In this document: positions 9,067 through 17,975 of the stretch, piece after piece
How the letters are laid out: every line of letters starts with the position of its first letter
Numbering within the stretch: position 1 is the first letter of the stretch
From: Paenibacillus tianjinensis
GTDB taxonomy: Bacteria > Bacillota > Bacilli > Paenibacillales > Paenibacillaceae
Assembly: GCF_017086365.1 (NCBI RefSeq)
Contig: NZ_CP070969.1
Coordinates: 5,022,001 to 5,086,000, forward strand
Reading direction: 5' to 3'
Length of the DNA stretch: 64,000 nucleotides
Made by a program: the position numbers and the translations under genes
The notes under the pieces: model-generated
What the model saw: the letters and a program-made list of their open reading frames with translations, nothing else
Told to the model about the DNA's origin: nothing
The model's database searches: none

Positions 9067-9872
9067 TTTTCACTGGTTATTATTATTTTATTTCCTGGGC
9101 GGTCTGCCCAAAACACATATGTACCCACTCTTTCAACGCCTTGACCAGCCCCATATGTAGGAGGTTTAATTCTTTCGATGAATTTAAAAGAATGTCCATC
9201 GAACCTGTAGTGATCTAACCCTTGGGCGTATGCCTTCCCATATTCATTCGATCCGTGAAGATTTCCATAAAGGTCATCATTCTTGAAAAAGATACCTTGA
9301 TATCCTCCCTCTCCACCGAATTGAGCAGAAAGCGGGTAAGCAGCCTGAAATCTAAATTTGCTATCAAACCGCCTGATTTCGTTCCTATCGTGGTATACCA
9401 CCCAAAAAGAGCCTTTATAAGTAGCCAGGGATTCAGCTGTCCCTTGTCCAATATCGTATTGCGCTACCTGCTTTAAATCAGGAAGCCTATATTTCACAAC
9501 CCGGCTAATGCGCTCTTTTTCCGGCGGGCCTGAATTAAAGTTATAGACCGTAGCATACAGGAATCCTTTGGCTGCAAAACAATCACCAAATGACATGAAG
9601 CGCATTTTCTTATCCGTGCCTGTGTAGGCCATTCTTTTCTCTGCTAAATATTTACCGGAAATTCCATAGACCGAAATTGTATTTGAAAGAGAAAAGTCTA
9701 CATCCCGATCGGACGTCACATATACTTTATCCTTATCTGCTGCTACTCCTTGCCATCCCCGGTAGAACTTGTTCATTTGTATGAACTTAGGGCTCACACC
9801 TTCACTATTGGCACTGGCAGAAAAAGAAAGCATAGATGCAACTATAATTTTTAAGATGAATAGTCTTTTCAA
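9057..9872 (-). CDS. Secreted beta-propeller-like protein of unknown function
   Basis: A 271-aa protein with an N-terminal signal peptide (MKRLFILKIIVASMLSFSAS, cleavage probably near residue 22). The rest shows repeated short beta segments of the type YVTSDRDVDF, SVYGISGKYL, LYATVYNF, SFWVVYHDRNEIRRFD and DLYGNLHG, spaced roughly 40 residues apart, as in NHL/YncE-like propellers. No catalytic motif is recognisable. The gene is clearly more AT-rich than its neighbours lonA and lonB, which are adjacent in B. subtilis, and it has its own terminator, so it may be a later insertion. What it binds is unknown. Confidence 0.65.
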   Translation of the reverse strand: MKRLFILKIIVASMLSFSASANSEGVSPKFIQMNKFYRGWQGVAADKDKVYVTSDRDVDFSLSNTISVYGISGKYLAEKRMAYTGTDKKMRFMSFGDCFAAKGFLYATVYNFNSGPPEKERISRVVKYRLPDLKQVAQYDIGQGTAESLATYKGSFWVVYHDRNEIRRFDSKFRFQAAYPLSAQFGGEGGYQGIFFKNDDLYGNLHGSNEYGKAYAQGLDHYRFDGHSFKFIERIKPPTYGAGQGVERVGTYVFWADRPGNKIIITSENAL

Positions 9873-9995
9873 AATACAACTCTCCCCCGATAAAAATTAT
9901 CACACTAATAAATTGTATATAATATCCATGTTTTCATCAATAATCCACGGTACTACAGACGATCTTACTGTAAAAAAGTTGCAATTTCTTCGCAT

Positions 9996-10036
9996 AAAAA
10001 ATCACTCCCTCAAATTGTTGATGAGGGAGCGATTTT
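9996..10036. terminator. Bidirectional terminator downstream of lonB
   Basis: A ~15-bp stem (AAAATC-CTCCCTCA arms) with a 9-nt loop is flanked by A and T runs on both sides. It lies 66 bp after the lonB stop and would end lonB transcripts on the minus strand. Confidence 0.75.
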
Positions 10037-10101
10037 AATATTTCCTACTTCACATTATATCCTGACAGAAGGATAGGGTTCAAAAACCTCATATGCAGCC
10101 T

Positions 10102-11811
10102 TCACCCCTGCGCACTCTCCCCCGAAGCATCCGCCTTAAGCAGCGAAGGCCCGGTTGAAAAGGTCTCGCCCGAAACCGCCGGCAGGCGCACATCGGCGGT
10201 GTCGGCGCCGAACAGGTGGCGGAATACCTCTTCAACGGTATCCACAGGAATGACCTGCAGTGGTGCAAGGTCGGCGAAGAGGGACTGCCAGTTGTCCTTG
10301 GGAATGAGCACGGTTGTCGCTCCGGCTTGGAAGGCCGCCTCGACCTTGGCGATCACGCCGCCGACCGGCTTAACCCGGCCATGAATGCCGATCTCCCCGG
10401 TGATGGCTACGGTGTTGTCCACTGGCAGGTGGCGGATTGCGGAGACAATGGCCACGGCCATGGCAACCCCGGCAGAAGGGCCGTCAATTGGCGTGCCGCC
10501 GGGGAAGTTCACGTGGATGTCATAGCGATCCGGCTCCAGGTTCATCGACCGCAGAACGGTCAGTACATTCTCAATCGATCCCTTAGCCATGCTCTTGCGG
10601 CGGATCGTCCGCGAACCGCCGCGGGTCTCCTCTTCGTCAACAACACCGGTGATATTCAACCGGCCCTGGCCGTTCTGCGCGGGTGCTGCGGATACTTCGA
10701 TTTCCAGCAAGGTGCCCATCCCCGGTCCATAGACCGCCAGGCCATTGACCAGCCCGATCTGCGGAGCTGTCGGAATTTTCCGCTCTGTACGCAGCGGCAG
10801 CTGGCTGCAGCCGGCTACCCACTCCACTTCCGCCGCACTTAAGGTATCGCGCTGTTCTGTAAGTGCGAGCCCCGCAGCCAGCTGGATCATGTTCACGGCT
10901 TCCCGGCCGTTCGTGGCATACTGCTGTACCACTGTCACGGCTTCCGGGCTGGGCTTCAGGCCAATCTTCTGAATGGCATCCCGGGCAATAACGGCAATCT
11001 CATCAGGCAGCAGCGGACGGAAATAAATCTCCATGCAGCGTGAGCGTAGTGCAGGCGATATTTCTTCCGGCGAACGCGTTGTGGCTCCAACCAGCCGAAA
11101 ATCAGCCGGCAGGCCATTTTGAAAAATATCATGGATATAAGCAGGCGTATTGCTGTCCTCGGAGTTATAGTACGCACTCTCCAGCAGCACCTTCCGGTCC
11201 TCCAGCACCTTTAGCAGCTTGTTCATCTGGATCGGGTGAAGCTCACCGATCTCATCCAGAAACAAAATCCCGCCGTGCGCCTTCGTTACCGCTCCCGGCT
11301 TAGGCTGCGGCACCCCAGCCACACCCATTGCTCCTGCTCCCTGGTATATCGGGTCATGCACAGAGCCGATCAGCGGGTCGGCAATCCCGCGTTCATCAAA
11401 GCGTGCTGTAGTTGCATCTATTTCTGTAAACTTGGCATCACTTTTAAAAGGAGAAAGTGAATTCTTCTTGGCTTCCTCCATCACAACACGGGCCGCTGCC
11501 GTCTTGCCGACCCCCGGCGGTCCGTAGATAATCACGTGCTGGGGATTCGCGCTGCACAGCGCGGCCTTTAAGGCACGCAGTCCATCCTTTTGCCCGACGA
11601 TATCGCTAATGGAGGCCGGCCGTGTCTTTTCTGATAGCGGCTTCGTTAGAGAGATCATCCGCATTTTTCGCAGCTTATCCAGCTCCTTGCGCGATTCCCG
11701 GTCCACTGCCGTCTTATTCGTCTTCTGTCCCCGCAGCAGATTCCAAAAATAAACGCCGATAACCAGCGCGAAAAAGAGCTGCACGATCATCAGCAATATT
11801 CCTAATTGCAT
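10102..11811 (-). CDS. lonB: Membrane-anchored ATP-dependent protease LonB
   Basis: A 569-aa LonB-type protease. It lacks the large N-terminal LON domain and instead begins with a membrane segment ([20 protein letters not shown]). The AAA+ module has Walker A GPPGVGKT (97-104) and a LFLDEIGEL Walker B. The C-terminal protease domain has catalytic Ser446 in PIDGPSAG and a [14 protein letters not shown] lysine-region motif. GGAGGG lies 6 nt before the ATG. In B. subtilis lonB is expressed in the forespore under sigma-F, and a matching promoter-like sequence is present upstream here. It probably acts at the membrane during sporulation. The gene is separated from lonA by an unrelated secreted-protein gene. 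Confidence 0.93.
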   Translation of the reverse strand: MQLGILLMIVQLFFALVIGVYFWNLLRGQKTNKTAVDRESRKELDKLRKMRMISLTKPLSEKTRPASISDIVGQKDGLRALKAALCSANPQHVIIYGPPGVGKTAAARVVMEEAKKNSLSPFKSDAKFTEIDATTARFDERGIADPLIGSVHDPIYQGAGAMGVAGVPQPKPGAVTKAHGGILFLDEIGELHPIQMNKLLKVLEDRKVLLESAYYNSEDSNTPAYIHDIFQNGLPADFRLVGATTRSPEEISPALRSRCMEIYFRPLLPDEIAVIARDAIQKIGLKPSPEAVTVVQQYATNGREAVNMIQLAAGLALTEQRDTLSAAEVEWVAGCSQLPLRTERKIPTAPQIGLVNGLAVYGPGMGTLLEIEVSAAPAQNGQGRLNITGVVDEEETRGGSRTIRRKSMAKGSIENVLTVLRSMNLEPDRYDIHVNFPGGTPIDGPSAGVAMAVAIVSAIRHLPVDNTVAITGEIGIHGRVKPVGGVIAKVEAAFQAGATTVLIPKDNWQSLFADLAPLQVIPVDTVEEVFRHLFGADTADVRLPAVSGETFSTGPSLLKADASGESAQG

Positions 11812-11869
11812 AGGTCACCCTCCTGTTTCATTCAGTCTATCTGTCCTGCCCATTTGGCTACTACTAGGT

Positions 11870-11897
11870 AGTATAGCCGTTTCGGTCATTCGTAAAC
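11870..11897 (-). promoter_or_regulatory. Putative sigma-F-type promoter of lonB
   Basis: On the minus strand GTTTA (11897-11893) is followed after 14 bp by GGCTATACT (11878-11870). This fits the sigma-F consensus GYWTA / GGnnAnAnT at every defined base. The element is about 60 bp before the lonB start. The same -10 (TATACT) could also serve sigma-A, although no good -35 is seen. Confidence 0.45.
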
Positions 11898-11994
11898 GCT
11901 CCGGGACAGGAATAATAACAGATTGGCCTAAACTTTGAATAGAAACCGGGGATCCAGTGGACTGGGCGAGAGGGATTAGTATTATGATCGACTC

Positions 11995-12666
11995 TTAATC
12001 CCAATAACTAAGAACATTACGGGCGAGCTCATACCTTACCTTTCGGATCCCCTCACCACGTTTTACCGGACTGAGCCAGCCTTTGTCACACAGCTTGTAT
12101 AATATTTGCCGCGCAGTCTTAGCATCGATTGAAAAATAATCAGAAACATCCTGTGGACGTACGGATCCGGACTGACGCATGACAAAACGCATGATTTCTC
12201 TTTCTCCGAGCAGTAATTTATCAACCGGAACAACTGCCGCCATATATCTGCTGAGCACCATGCGGAGCAAAGTTATGCACAATTCCGGACGTTGCTCCAC
12301 ATCATCATAGGCGAAGGAAATCACTTGGTAGCCCATGGCACACAGAAAAGTTTCTCGATTTAGTTCATTGCTATACCTCTGTCTATCCATATCCTTTACA
12401 TGTGCAGTGTAACCTTTGATCTCCAGCAGCAGTCTGATTGTTCCCGGCAAAAAAGCAAAGTCAGCAAAATAGGAGCGGCCGCGCCAGTCCAGAACCTCAT
12501 ACTCAGGATGAAGATCACAGAAATCACCGCGCAGCGGCCACCACACATTCTGAAGAAATAACGCTTCGGCGTGCCGATGACCTCGTTCTAGTCTCCCCTT
12601 GCGTTCTCCGGTTCTGGCATCCAGATGATACTGAATAAAGTCATCGATAATCTGTTTATGATTCAT
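11995..12666 (-). CDS. PD-(D/E)XK nuclease-like protein with C-terminal winged helix
   Basis: A 223-aa soluble protein. Residues about 45-95 contain the spacing of a PD-(D/E)XK/DUF559-like core: a conserved Asp in YFADFAFLP and the E-x-K of LLLEIKGY some 13 residues later, followed by a helix with RQRYSNELNRE and a strand VISFAYDDVE. Residues about 155-223 look like a winged helix-turn-helix (VRPQDVSDYFSIDAKTARQ). The combination suggests a DNA-acting enzyme or a regulator built on a nuclease fold. Whether it cleaves DNA is not shown. A strong terminator lies immediately upstream, so it needs its own promoter. I do not know a named homologue. Confidence 0.65.
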   Translation of the reverse strand: MNHKQIIDDFIQYHLDARTGERKGRLERGHRHAEALFLQNVWWPLRGDFCDLHPEYEVLDWRGRSYFADFAFLPGTIRLLLEIKGYTAHVKDMDRQRYSNELNRETFLCAMGYQVISFAYDDVEQRPELCITLLRMVLSRYMAAVVPVDKLLLGEREIMRFVMRQSGSVRPQDVSDYFSIDAKTARQILYKLCDKGWLSPVKRGEGIRKVRYELARNVLSYWD

Positions 12667-12691
12667 ATCTGCATATCCCCTTGGTTATAAA

Positions 12692-12740
12692 AATAAAAAA
12701 CGCCCCATTCACCGCGGATCACCCGTGGTATAATGGGACG
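12692..12740 (-). terminator. Terminator for transcripts coming from ispG
   Basis: On the minus strand the outer arms CCCATT and AATGGG enclose a second GC-rich hairpin and are followed by TTTTTTATTTTT. It lies after ispG and just before the nuclease-like gene. Confidence 0.7.
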
Positions 12741-12786
12741 TTCATCGTCACCTTGCTTCATGCTATGAAAATCGGAGCTTCTATCT

Positions 12787-12980
12787 ACAACTAAAGGGAA
12801 ATACACCCGCTATAATACCAATTAAGCATGTTTCTCAAGCAATAAAGGGAATGCTACCCTTTAATTCATTCTATATCTTCGAATCGTTCTAACTTAATTG
12901 AATTAAAGGGAGGAAATCCCGTTACATTCTTCATTTCCCTTAATCGAGCTAAATTACCGGGAGTATTCCCCGTTAGTTAC
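12787..12980. repeat. Four-dyad intergenic element, GGGA type
   Basis: Four 21-bp imperfect palindromes are centred at 12802, 12853, 12914 and 12965, so the centre spacing is 51, 61 and 51 bp. The first two read TAAAGGGAA...CCC, while the last two are closer in reverse complement (TAACGGG...CCC), making the whole element a symmetric inverted arrangement. The reverse complement of dyad 3 (AACGGGATTT..CCCTTT) closely resembles the hairpin in the 51-bp tandem array at 26.5-28.7 kb. The 447-bp gap 12667-13114 holds only this element and the terminator. Confidence 0.7.
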
Positions 12981-13114
12981 AGCACTTCAACGCAATGCCA
13001 GCAATCCAACACCACGCCAGCCCTTCAACAATTCAGCGCTCATGATCCACCCGGCGTAACTATCCTGAGGTATTATGGCTTATGCAAAAGCAGAATAATA
13101 TAGAATAAGTTCTA

Positions 13115-14254
13115 CTATTCCTCTGGATTCCCCACGGTTACAGCCGGAGCCAATCCGGCATGCTTACGGCCCGGAATCTCACCGGTCTCTTCAAAAGCGA
13201 CTACAATCGCGTCAATTTCCTTCTTAAGTTCGGACACCAGCTCCGCTTCAGGAACTTTGCGGATCATTTGACCGTAGCGGAACAGCAACCCTTCACCGCG
13301 GGCACCAGCGATACCGATATCCGCTTCACGCGCTTCCCCAGGACCGTTGACGGCACAGCCCAGCACCGAGACTTTGATCGGCACCTTCAGCTTGGAGATA
13401 TACTCTTCTACTTCATTAGCGATGGAGAAGAGGTCAATATCCAGACGTCCGCAGGTCGGGCAGGAGATCAGTGTAGGTGCGTTAGAGATTAGACCAAAGG
13501 TCTTAAGCAGCTCACGCGCCACCTTAACCTCCTCGACAGGGTCAGCACTCAAGGAAATGCGCACGGTGCTTCCGATCCCCATGGAGAGCAGTGCACCGAT
13601 CCCGGCGGAGCTCTTCACGGTTCCGGCAAACAGCGTACCGGACTCAGTAATACCGAGGTGCAGCGGATAAGGAATAACTTCGGCTGCTTTACGGTAAGCT
13701 TCGATGGCCATCGGCACATCAGAGGCTTTGAGCGATACGATAATATCATGGAAATCCAGTTCCTCAAGAATCCCGATATGATAAAGGGCGCTCTCAACCA
13801 TCGCTTCCGGTGTCGGATAACCGTATTTCTCCAGGAGATGAGACTCCAGGGAACCGGCATTTACTCCGATACGGATAGGAATTCCTTTGTCCTTGCAGGC
13901 TTTGACTACCGCTTCTACCTTGTCGCGGCGGCCGATATTGCCGGGATTAATCCGCACCTTATCGATGCCGTTCTCAATCGCCAGCAGGGCCAGTTTATAA
14001 TTAAAGTGAATGTCCGCCACCAGCGGAATGTGGATTTGCTTCTTGATTTCTTTGATCGCTGCAGCCGCCTCTTCATTGTTGACGGTAACCCGCACAATCT
14101 GGCAGCCCGCTTCTTCTAACCGCAGAATTTCAGCCACTGTAGCTTCCACGTCAGCGGTCTTGGTCGTACACATGCTTTGAATAGCAACCTCGTTGTTACC
14201 CCCGATGATCACTCCGCCGACATTGACGGGCCGGGTCTGGTGTCTCAAGAACAT
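13115..14254 (-). CDS. ispG: 4-hydroxy-3-methylbut-2-enyl diphosphate synthase IspG (GcpE)
   Basis: The start ATG 14254 ([14 protein letters not shown], 379 aa) has GGGGGAG 6 nt upstream; an in-frame ATG 5 codons earlier lies on that motif. IspG converts methylerythritol cyclodiphosphate to HMBPP in the non-mevalonate isoprenoid pathway using a [4Fe-4S] cluster. Visible are the TIM-barrel motifs [23 protein letters not shown] and [10 protein letters not shown], and the C-terminal cluster cysteines in ISCPTCGR and [12 protein letters not shown]. The soluble homodimer uses flavodoxin or ferredoxin as electron donor. It sits between clpX and lonB, where B. subtilis has no isoprenoid gene. Confidence 0.95.
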   Translation of the reverse strand: MFLRHQTRPVNVGGVIIGGNNEVAIQSMCTTKTADVEATVAEILRLEEAGCQIVRVTVNNEEAAAAIKEIKKQIHIPLVADIHFNYKLALLAIENGIDKVRINPGNIGRRDKVEAVVKACKDKGIPIRIGVNAGSLESHLLEKYGYPTPEAMVESALYHIGILEELDFHDIIVSLKASDVPMAIEAYRKAAEVIPYPLHLGITESGTLFAGTVKSSAGIGALLSMGIGSTVRISLSADPVEEVKVARELLKTFGLISNAPTLISCPTCGRLDIDLFSIANEVEEYISKLKVPIKVSVLGCAVNGPGEAREADIGIAGARGEGLLFRYGQMIRKVPEAELVSELKKEIDAIVVAFEETGEIPGRKHAGLAPAVTVGNPEE

Positions 14255-14365
14255 GGTTTTCTCCCCCATAACGATCAAAGCTCCACCCCTTCCGCCCACC
14301 TTATGAAGCGGGATCAGCGGAAACGGTGGAGACTATGACTTGTATTATTGTAAGGTCAGCGTGTC

Positions 14366-15622
14366 TTAGGCGCTTTCCTCTTTTTTCTTGTCTTTCTTAA
14401 GTCCCAGCTCAGGCAGAGCCTTCTCTTGCACAACCTGTTCTGTAATCACGCAGTCTTTAATATCATCACGCGAAGGAACCTCATACATGACATCAAGCAT
14501 AATGCTCTCAATGATGGCACGCAGACCGCGGGCACCCGTGTTGCGTTTGATCGCTTCCTTGGCAATAGCTTCAAGGGCCTGCGGTTCAAACTTCAGCGCC
14601 ACATTGTCCATTTCCAGAAGCTTGATGTACTGCTTGGTCAATGCATTCTTCGGTTCAGACAGAATGCGGACCAGTGTATTCTCATCAAGCGGCTCGAGTG
14701 TGGAGATTACCGGCAGACGGCCGACAAACTCAGGAATGAGACCGAATTTGAGCAGATCCTCAGGCAATACCATGGAGAGGTATTCTCCGGCTTTCAGATC
14801 CTTCTGGCCTTCAACTGCAGCATTGAAGCCGATGACTTTTTTGCCGATACGGCGTTTGATCATTTGCTCCAGACCGTCAAAAGCACCGCCTACGATGAAC
14901 AGAATGTTCGTTGTATCGATTTGGATGAACTCCTGATGAGGATGCTTGCGTCCGCCCTGCGGAGGTACAGAAGCAACTGTGCCTTCCAGGATCTTCAGCA
15001 GCGCCTGCTGTACACCTTCACCGGAAACGTCACGGGTAATGGACGGATTCTCGGATTTGCGTGCTACTTTATCAATTTCGTCAATATAGATAATGCCGCG
15101 TTCGGCCTTCTCGACATCATAATCAGCAGCCTGGATCAGCTTCAGCAGAATGTTCTCAACATCTTCGCCGACGTAGCCCGCTTCCGTAAGGGAGGTTGCA
15201 TCCGCAATAGCAAAAGGAACGTTGATGATCTTCGCCATCGTCTGGGCCAGCAGGGTTTTACCGGAGCCGGTTGGTCCGAGCAGCAGAATGTTGCTCTTCG
15301 TCAATTCGACATCTTCAATCTTGCTTTGGCTGTTGACGCGCTTATAGTGATTGTATACGGCAACGGAGAGCGACTTCTTCGCCTGCTCCTGGCCGATTAC
15401 GTATTGATCGAGAATATCACGGATTTCCTTCGGTTTCGGAATATCCTTCAGATCCAGCTCTTCTTCATGACCGAGCTCTTCCTCCACGATTTCCGTGCAC
15501 AGCTCGATGCATTCGTCACATATATAAACACCAGGTCCGGCTACAAGCTTACGAACCTGCTCTTGTGATTTGCCGCAAAAGGAACATTTCAGCTGCCCTT
15601 TTTCATCGTTAAATTTAAACAT
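14366..15622 (-). CDS. clpX: ATP-dependent Clp protease ATP-binding subunit ClpX
   Basis: A 418-aa full-length ClpX, the AAA+ unfoldase that feeds tagged proteins to ClpP. The N-terminal zinc-binding domain has Cys13, Cys16, Cys35 and Cys38. Walker A is GPTGSGKT (116-123), Walker B is IIYIDEIDK, the pore loop is [13 protein letters not shown], and the ClpP-docking loop (IGFNAAVE region) is present. It starts 12 bp after the clpP stop, so clpP and clpX form one transcription unit. In B. subtilis clpX stands next to tig while clpP is elsewhere; here the order is tig, clpP, clpX. Confidence 0.97.
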   Translation of the reverse strand: MFKFNDEKGQLKCSFCGKSQEQVRKLVAGPGVYICDECIELCTEIVEEELGHEEELDLKDIPKPKEIRDILDQYVIGQEQAKKSLSVAVYNHYKRVNSQSKIEDVELTKSNILLLGPTGSGKTLLAQTMAKIINVPFAIADATSLTEAGYVGEDVENILLKLIQAADYDVEKAERGIIYIDEIDKVARKSENPSITRDVSGEGVQQALLKILEGTVASVPPQGGRKHPHQEFIQIDTTNILFIVGGAFDGLEQMIKRRIGKKVIGFNAAVEGQKDLKAGEYLSMVLPEDLLKFGLIPEFVGRLPVISTLEPLDENTLVRILSEPKNALTKQYIKLLEMDNVALKFEPQALEAIAKEAIKRNTGARGLRAIIESIMLDVMYEVPSRDDIKDCVITEQVVQEKALPELGLKKDKKKEESA

Positions 15623-15634
15623 CTTACCACCCCT

Positions 15635-16225
15635 TTAAGATATGATCGGTGAAGAGAGTACCTGGTCAATAAGCCCGTATTCCTTCGCTTCTTCCGCGCT
15701 CATGAAGTTGTCGCGGTCCGTATCCCGTTCGATTTTTTCAAGGGGCTGACCCGTGCGATCCACATAAATTTGATTCAACTTCTGTCTCGTTTTGAGAATC
15801 CAGTCCGTATGAATCCAAATATCGGATGCCTGCCCCTGAACACCGCCGAGCGGTTGATGAATCATGACTTCACTGTTGGTTAGCGCATATCTTTTGCCTG
15901 GTGCTCCAGCGGTAAGCAACAGCGAACCCATACTGGCTGCCATCCCTACGCAAATCGTTGAAACATCCGGTTTAATATATTGCATCGTATCATATATACC
16001 CATGCCCGCTGTTACAGAACCACCGGGAGAGTTGATGTACAGGTGAATGTCTTTTTCTGGGTCATCTGCTGCCAGGAACAACAACTGGGCAATAATCAGA
16101 TTGGCGACATCATCGTCAATCGCATTGCTCAGGAAGATGATGCGGTCCTTAAGCAATCTGGAATAGATATCGTATGAGCGTTCTCCACGACTTGTTGATT
16201 CCACAACCATAGGTACCAAACTCAT
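15635..16225 (-). CDS. clpP: ATP-dependent Clp protease proteolytic subunit ClpP
   Basis: A 196-aa serine protease forming the double-heptamer chamber that partners ClpX. The catalytic triad is Ser98 (GMAASMGS), His123 (MIHQP) and Asp172 (DTDRDN), all at canonical positions. The length is typical of the family. The start ATG 16225 is preceded by GAGG. A good sigma-A promoter lies 50 bp upstream and no CtsR heptad repeat was seen in that region, unlike B. subtilis clpP. It is followed 12 bp later by clpX. Confidence 0.97.
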   Translation of the reverse strand: MSLVPMVVESTSRGERSYDIYSRLLKDRIIFLSNAIDDDVANLIIAQLLFLAADDPEKDIHLYINSPGGSVTAGMGIYDTMQYIKPDVSTICVGMAASMGSLLLTAGAPGKRYALTNSEVMIHQPLGGVQGQASDIWIHTDWILKTRQKLNQIYVDRTGQPLEKIERDTDRDNFMSAEEAKEYGLIDQVLSSPIIS

Positions 16226-16274
16226 GCCACCAACCTCTTTTCTCTATACAGATTAGTCTTTCCGTTTCAGAAAT

Positions 16275-16303
16275 ATTTTAACACGTTCGGGGCGGGATGT
16301 CAT
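16275..16303 (-). promoter_or_regulatory. Sigma-A-type promoter of clpP-clpX
   Basis: On the minus strand ATGACA (16303-16298) and TAAAAT (16280-16275) are separated by exactly 17 bp; each hexamer matches consensus at 5 of 6 positions. It is 50 bp upstream of clpP. Confidence 0.6.
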
Positions 16304-16417
16304 TTTTTCACTGGTTCGAAAATAACGTAATACCCCGCGTGCCTGCCATTATAGCGCACTTCCAGACAGAATGCCAATCCGCTTCCGGTTATGTACACCC
16401 AAACGTGCAGCCGCCGA

Positions 16418-16457
16418 TAAAAAATAAGGCACGTAACAGAACTTACGTGCCTTATTG
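16418..16457 (-). terminator. Terminator of tig
   Basis: A perfect 14-bp stem (AATAAGGCACGTAA and its complement) with a 6-nt loop is followed on the minus strand by TTTTTTATC. It is 65 bp after the tig stop and separates tig from clpP. Confidence 0.85.
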
Positions 16458-16521
16458 ATTACTATTTATGGAGGCCGACTTGCTTGGCCGTTCTAGGTAA
16501 AATGGACTTTAGGGAACAATC

Positions 16522-17856
16522 TTACTCAGCGCTTGCTTCTTCTGCTGCTGGAGCTTCTTCTGCCGCTTCAACTTCAACACTGCTTGCAATCAGCAGGTCG
16601 ATGGTTTTGCGCAGAGAAATTTCTTCGCTCAAGCTGCTCAGGGAGCCATTGGCTGCAAGAATGCTACGGATTTCTTCAGGCGAACGTTTGAAGGATTCAG
16701 CCATAGTCGCAAGCTCTTGGTTTACTTCTTCTTCGGAAACTTCGATGTTCTCTTCCTTCGCAATCACTTCAAGCACCAGGTTGTTGCGAACGCGCTTCTC
16801 GGCATCGCTCTTCATCTGGCCTTCAAGATCTTCACGGGTTTGGCCGGAGAAGCTGAGGAACATGTCCATGTTCATGCCTTGCTGACGAAGACGGTTGTCG
16901 AAATCGCGAACCATGTTCTGAACTTCGCTGTTGATCATTGCTTCAGGAATTTCAACGTCTGCATTTGCTGCTGCTGCATCAACTACTGCAGTTTCGCGAA
17001 TGCCTTTCAGCTCATCCTGTTTGCGGGATTCCAGCTGTGCCTTCAGGTCTGCTTTGTATTCTTCCAGCGTATCGAATTCACTAACATCCTTAGCGAACTC
17101 ATCATCCAGTTCAGGAAGCTGTTTGCGTTTGATTTCATGCAGCTTCACTTTGAATACTGCTGCTTTACCGGCAAGGTTCTCTGCATGGTAAGCCTCAGGG
17201 AAAGTAACTTCAACATCCTTGAAATCTCCAGTAGCCATGCCTACAACCTGTTCTTCAAATCCAGGAATGAAAGAGTTGCTGCCAAGTTCCAGGGAATGAC
17301 GCTCAGCCGCGCCGCCTTCGAATGGCACTCCGTCAACAGATCCGTCGAAGTCGATAACAGCGATATCGCCGTTAGCTGCTGCTCCTTCTTCAACTACAAC
17401 CAGCTCAGCATGACGCTCCTGCAGACGTTTCAGTTCAGCATTCAGCTCGTCTTCGGTAACTTCTGCCTTTTGAGCCGGAACTTCAAGGCCTTTGTACTGG
17501 CCCAGTTTCACTTCAGGCTTAACAGTGATCTTCGCTTTGAAGATGAAGGCTTGGCCTTTTGCGAATTGCTCGATGTCTACTTCAGGACGGTCTACAGGGA
17601 AGATATCTGTTTGTTCAACAGCTTCACCGTATACTTCTGGAAGAAGGATGTCGATGGCATCCTGGTAGAGGCTCTCTACGCCAAAACGGGATTCAAAAAT
17701 CGGCCGCGGCACTTTACCTTTACGGAAACCAGGCACGTTTGCTTTCTTAACTACTTTGTTAAATGCTTTGTCGAGTGCTGCAGCTACGCGTTCTGCTTCT
17801 ACTTCGACTTCAAGAACGCCAAGGTTCTTCTCTATTTTTTCCCAAGTTGCTTTCAT
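16522..17856 (-). CDS. tig: Trigger factor (ribosome-associated chaperone and PPIase)
   Basis: A 444-aa protein with the N-terminal ribosome-binding domain carrying the GFRKGKVPRP signature (about residues 43-52), a central FKBP-type prolyl isomerase domain (about 150-245) and the helical C-terminal chaperone arms. It binds near the exit tunnel at L23 and shields nascent chains. The extreme C-terminus (about 15 residues, alanine/glutamate-rich, EEAPAAEEASAE) is an acidic low-complexity tail. The gene order ysoA-tig matches B. subtilis. A near-consensus promoter lies about 90-120 bp upstream, overlapping the end of the ysoA-like gene. Confidence 0.96.
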   Translation of the reverse strand: MKATWEKIEKNLGVLEVEVEAERVAAALDKAFNKVVKKANVPGFRKGKVPRPIFESRFGVESLYQDAIDILLPEVYGEAVEQTDIFPVDRPEVDIEQFAKGQAFIFKAKITVKPEVKLGQYKGLEVPAQKAEVTEDELNAELKRLQERHAELVVVEEGAAANGDIAVIDFDGSVDGVPFEGGAAERHSLELGSNSFIPGFEEQVVGMATGDFKDVEVTFPEAYHAENLAGKAAVFKVKLHEIKRKQLPELDDEFAKDVSEFDTLEEYKADLKAQLESRKQDELKGIRETAVVDAAAANADVEIPEAMINSEVQNMVRDFDNRLRQQGMNMDMFLSFSGQTREDLEGQMKSDAEKRVRNNLVLEVIAKEENIEVSEEEVNQELATMAESFKRSPEEIRSILAANGSLSSLSEEISLRKTIDLLIASSVEVEAAEEAPAAEEASAE

Positions 17857-17946
17857 AATATACTTTTCCCTCCAAAATAGGTTACATGTTTACTTCAAAT
17901 AATTACGCAAAATAATCACGCAATTCACGCACAGAATAACCATTAT

Positions 17947-17975
17947 ATTATATACAACATCGCTTTATTTATCAA
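17947..17975 (-). promoter_or_regulatory. Sigma-A promoter of tig, overlapping the 3' end of the ysoA-like gene
   Basis: On the minus strand TTGATA (17975-17970) and TATAAT (17952-17947) are separated by 17 bp. The -35 box lies inside the last codons of the upstream gene, so tig can be expressed independently of it. Confidence 0.7.

Noticed and set aside
12787..12980. CRISPR array
   Set aside because: Only four short degenerate dyads, no identical repeats of 24-40 bp, no unique spacers of constant size and no cas genes. The 51-bp array at 28 kb also lacks spacers.
14426..15568. 380-codon plus-strand frame opposite clpX, and 387-codon frame opposite tig
   Set aside because: Antisense shadows over well-conserved genes, without start signals.
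16226..16330. CtsR operator before clpP
   Set aside because: No GGTCAAA-type heptad repeat was found.
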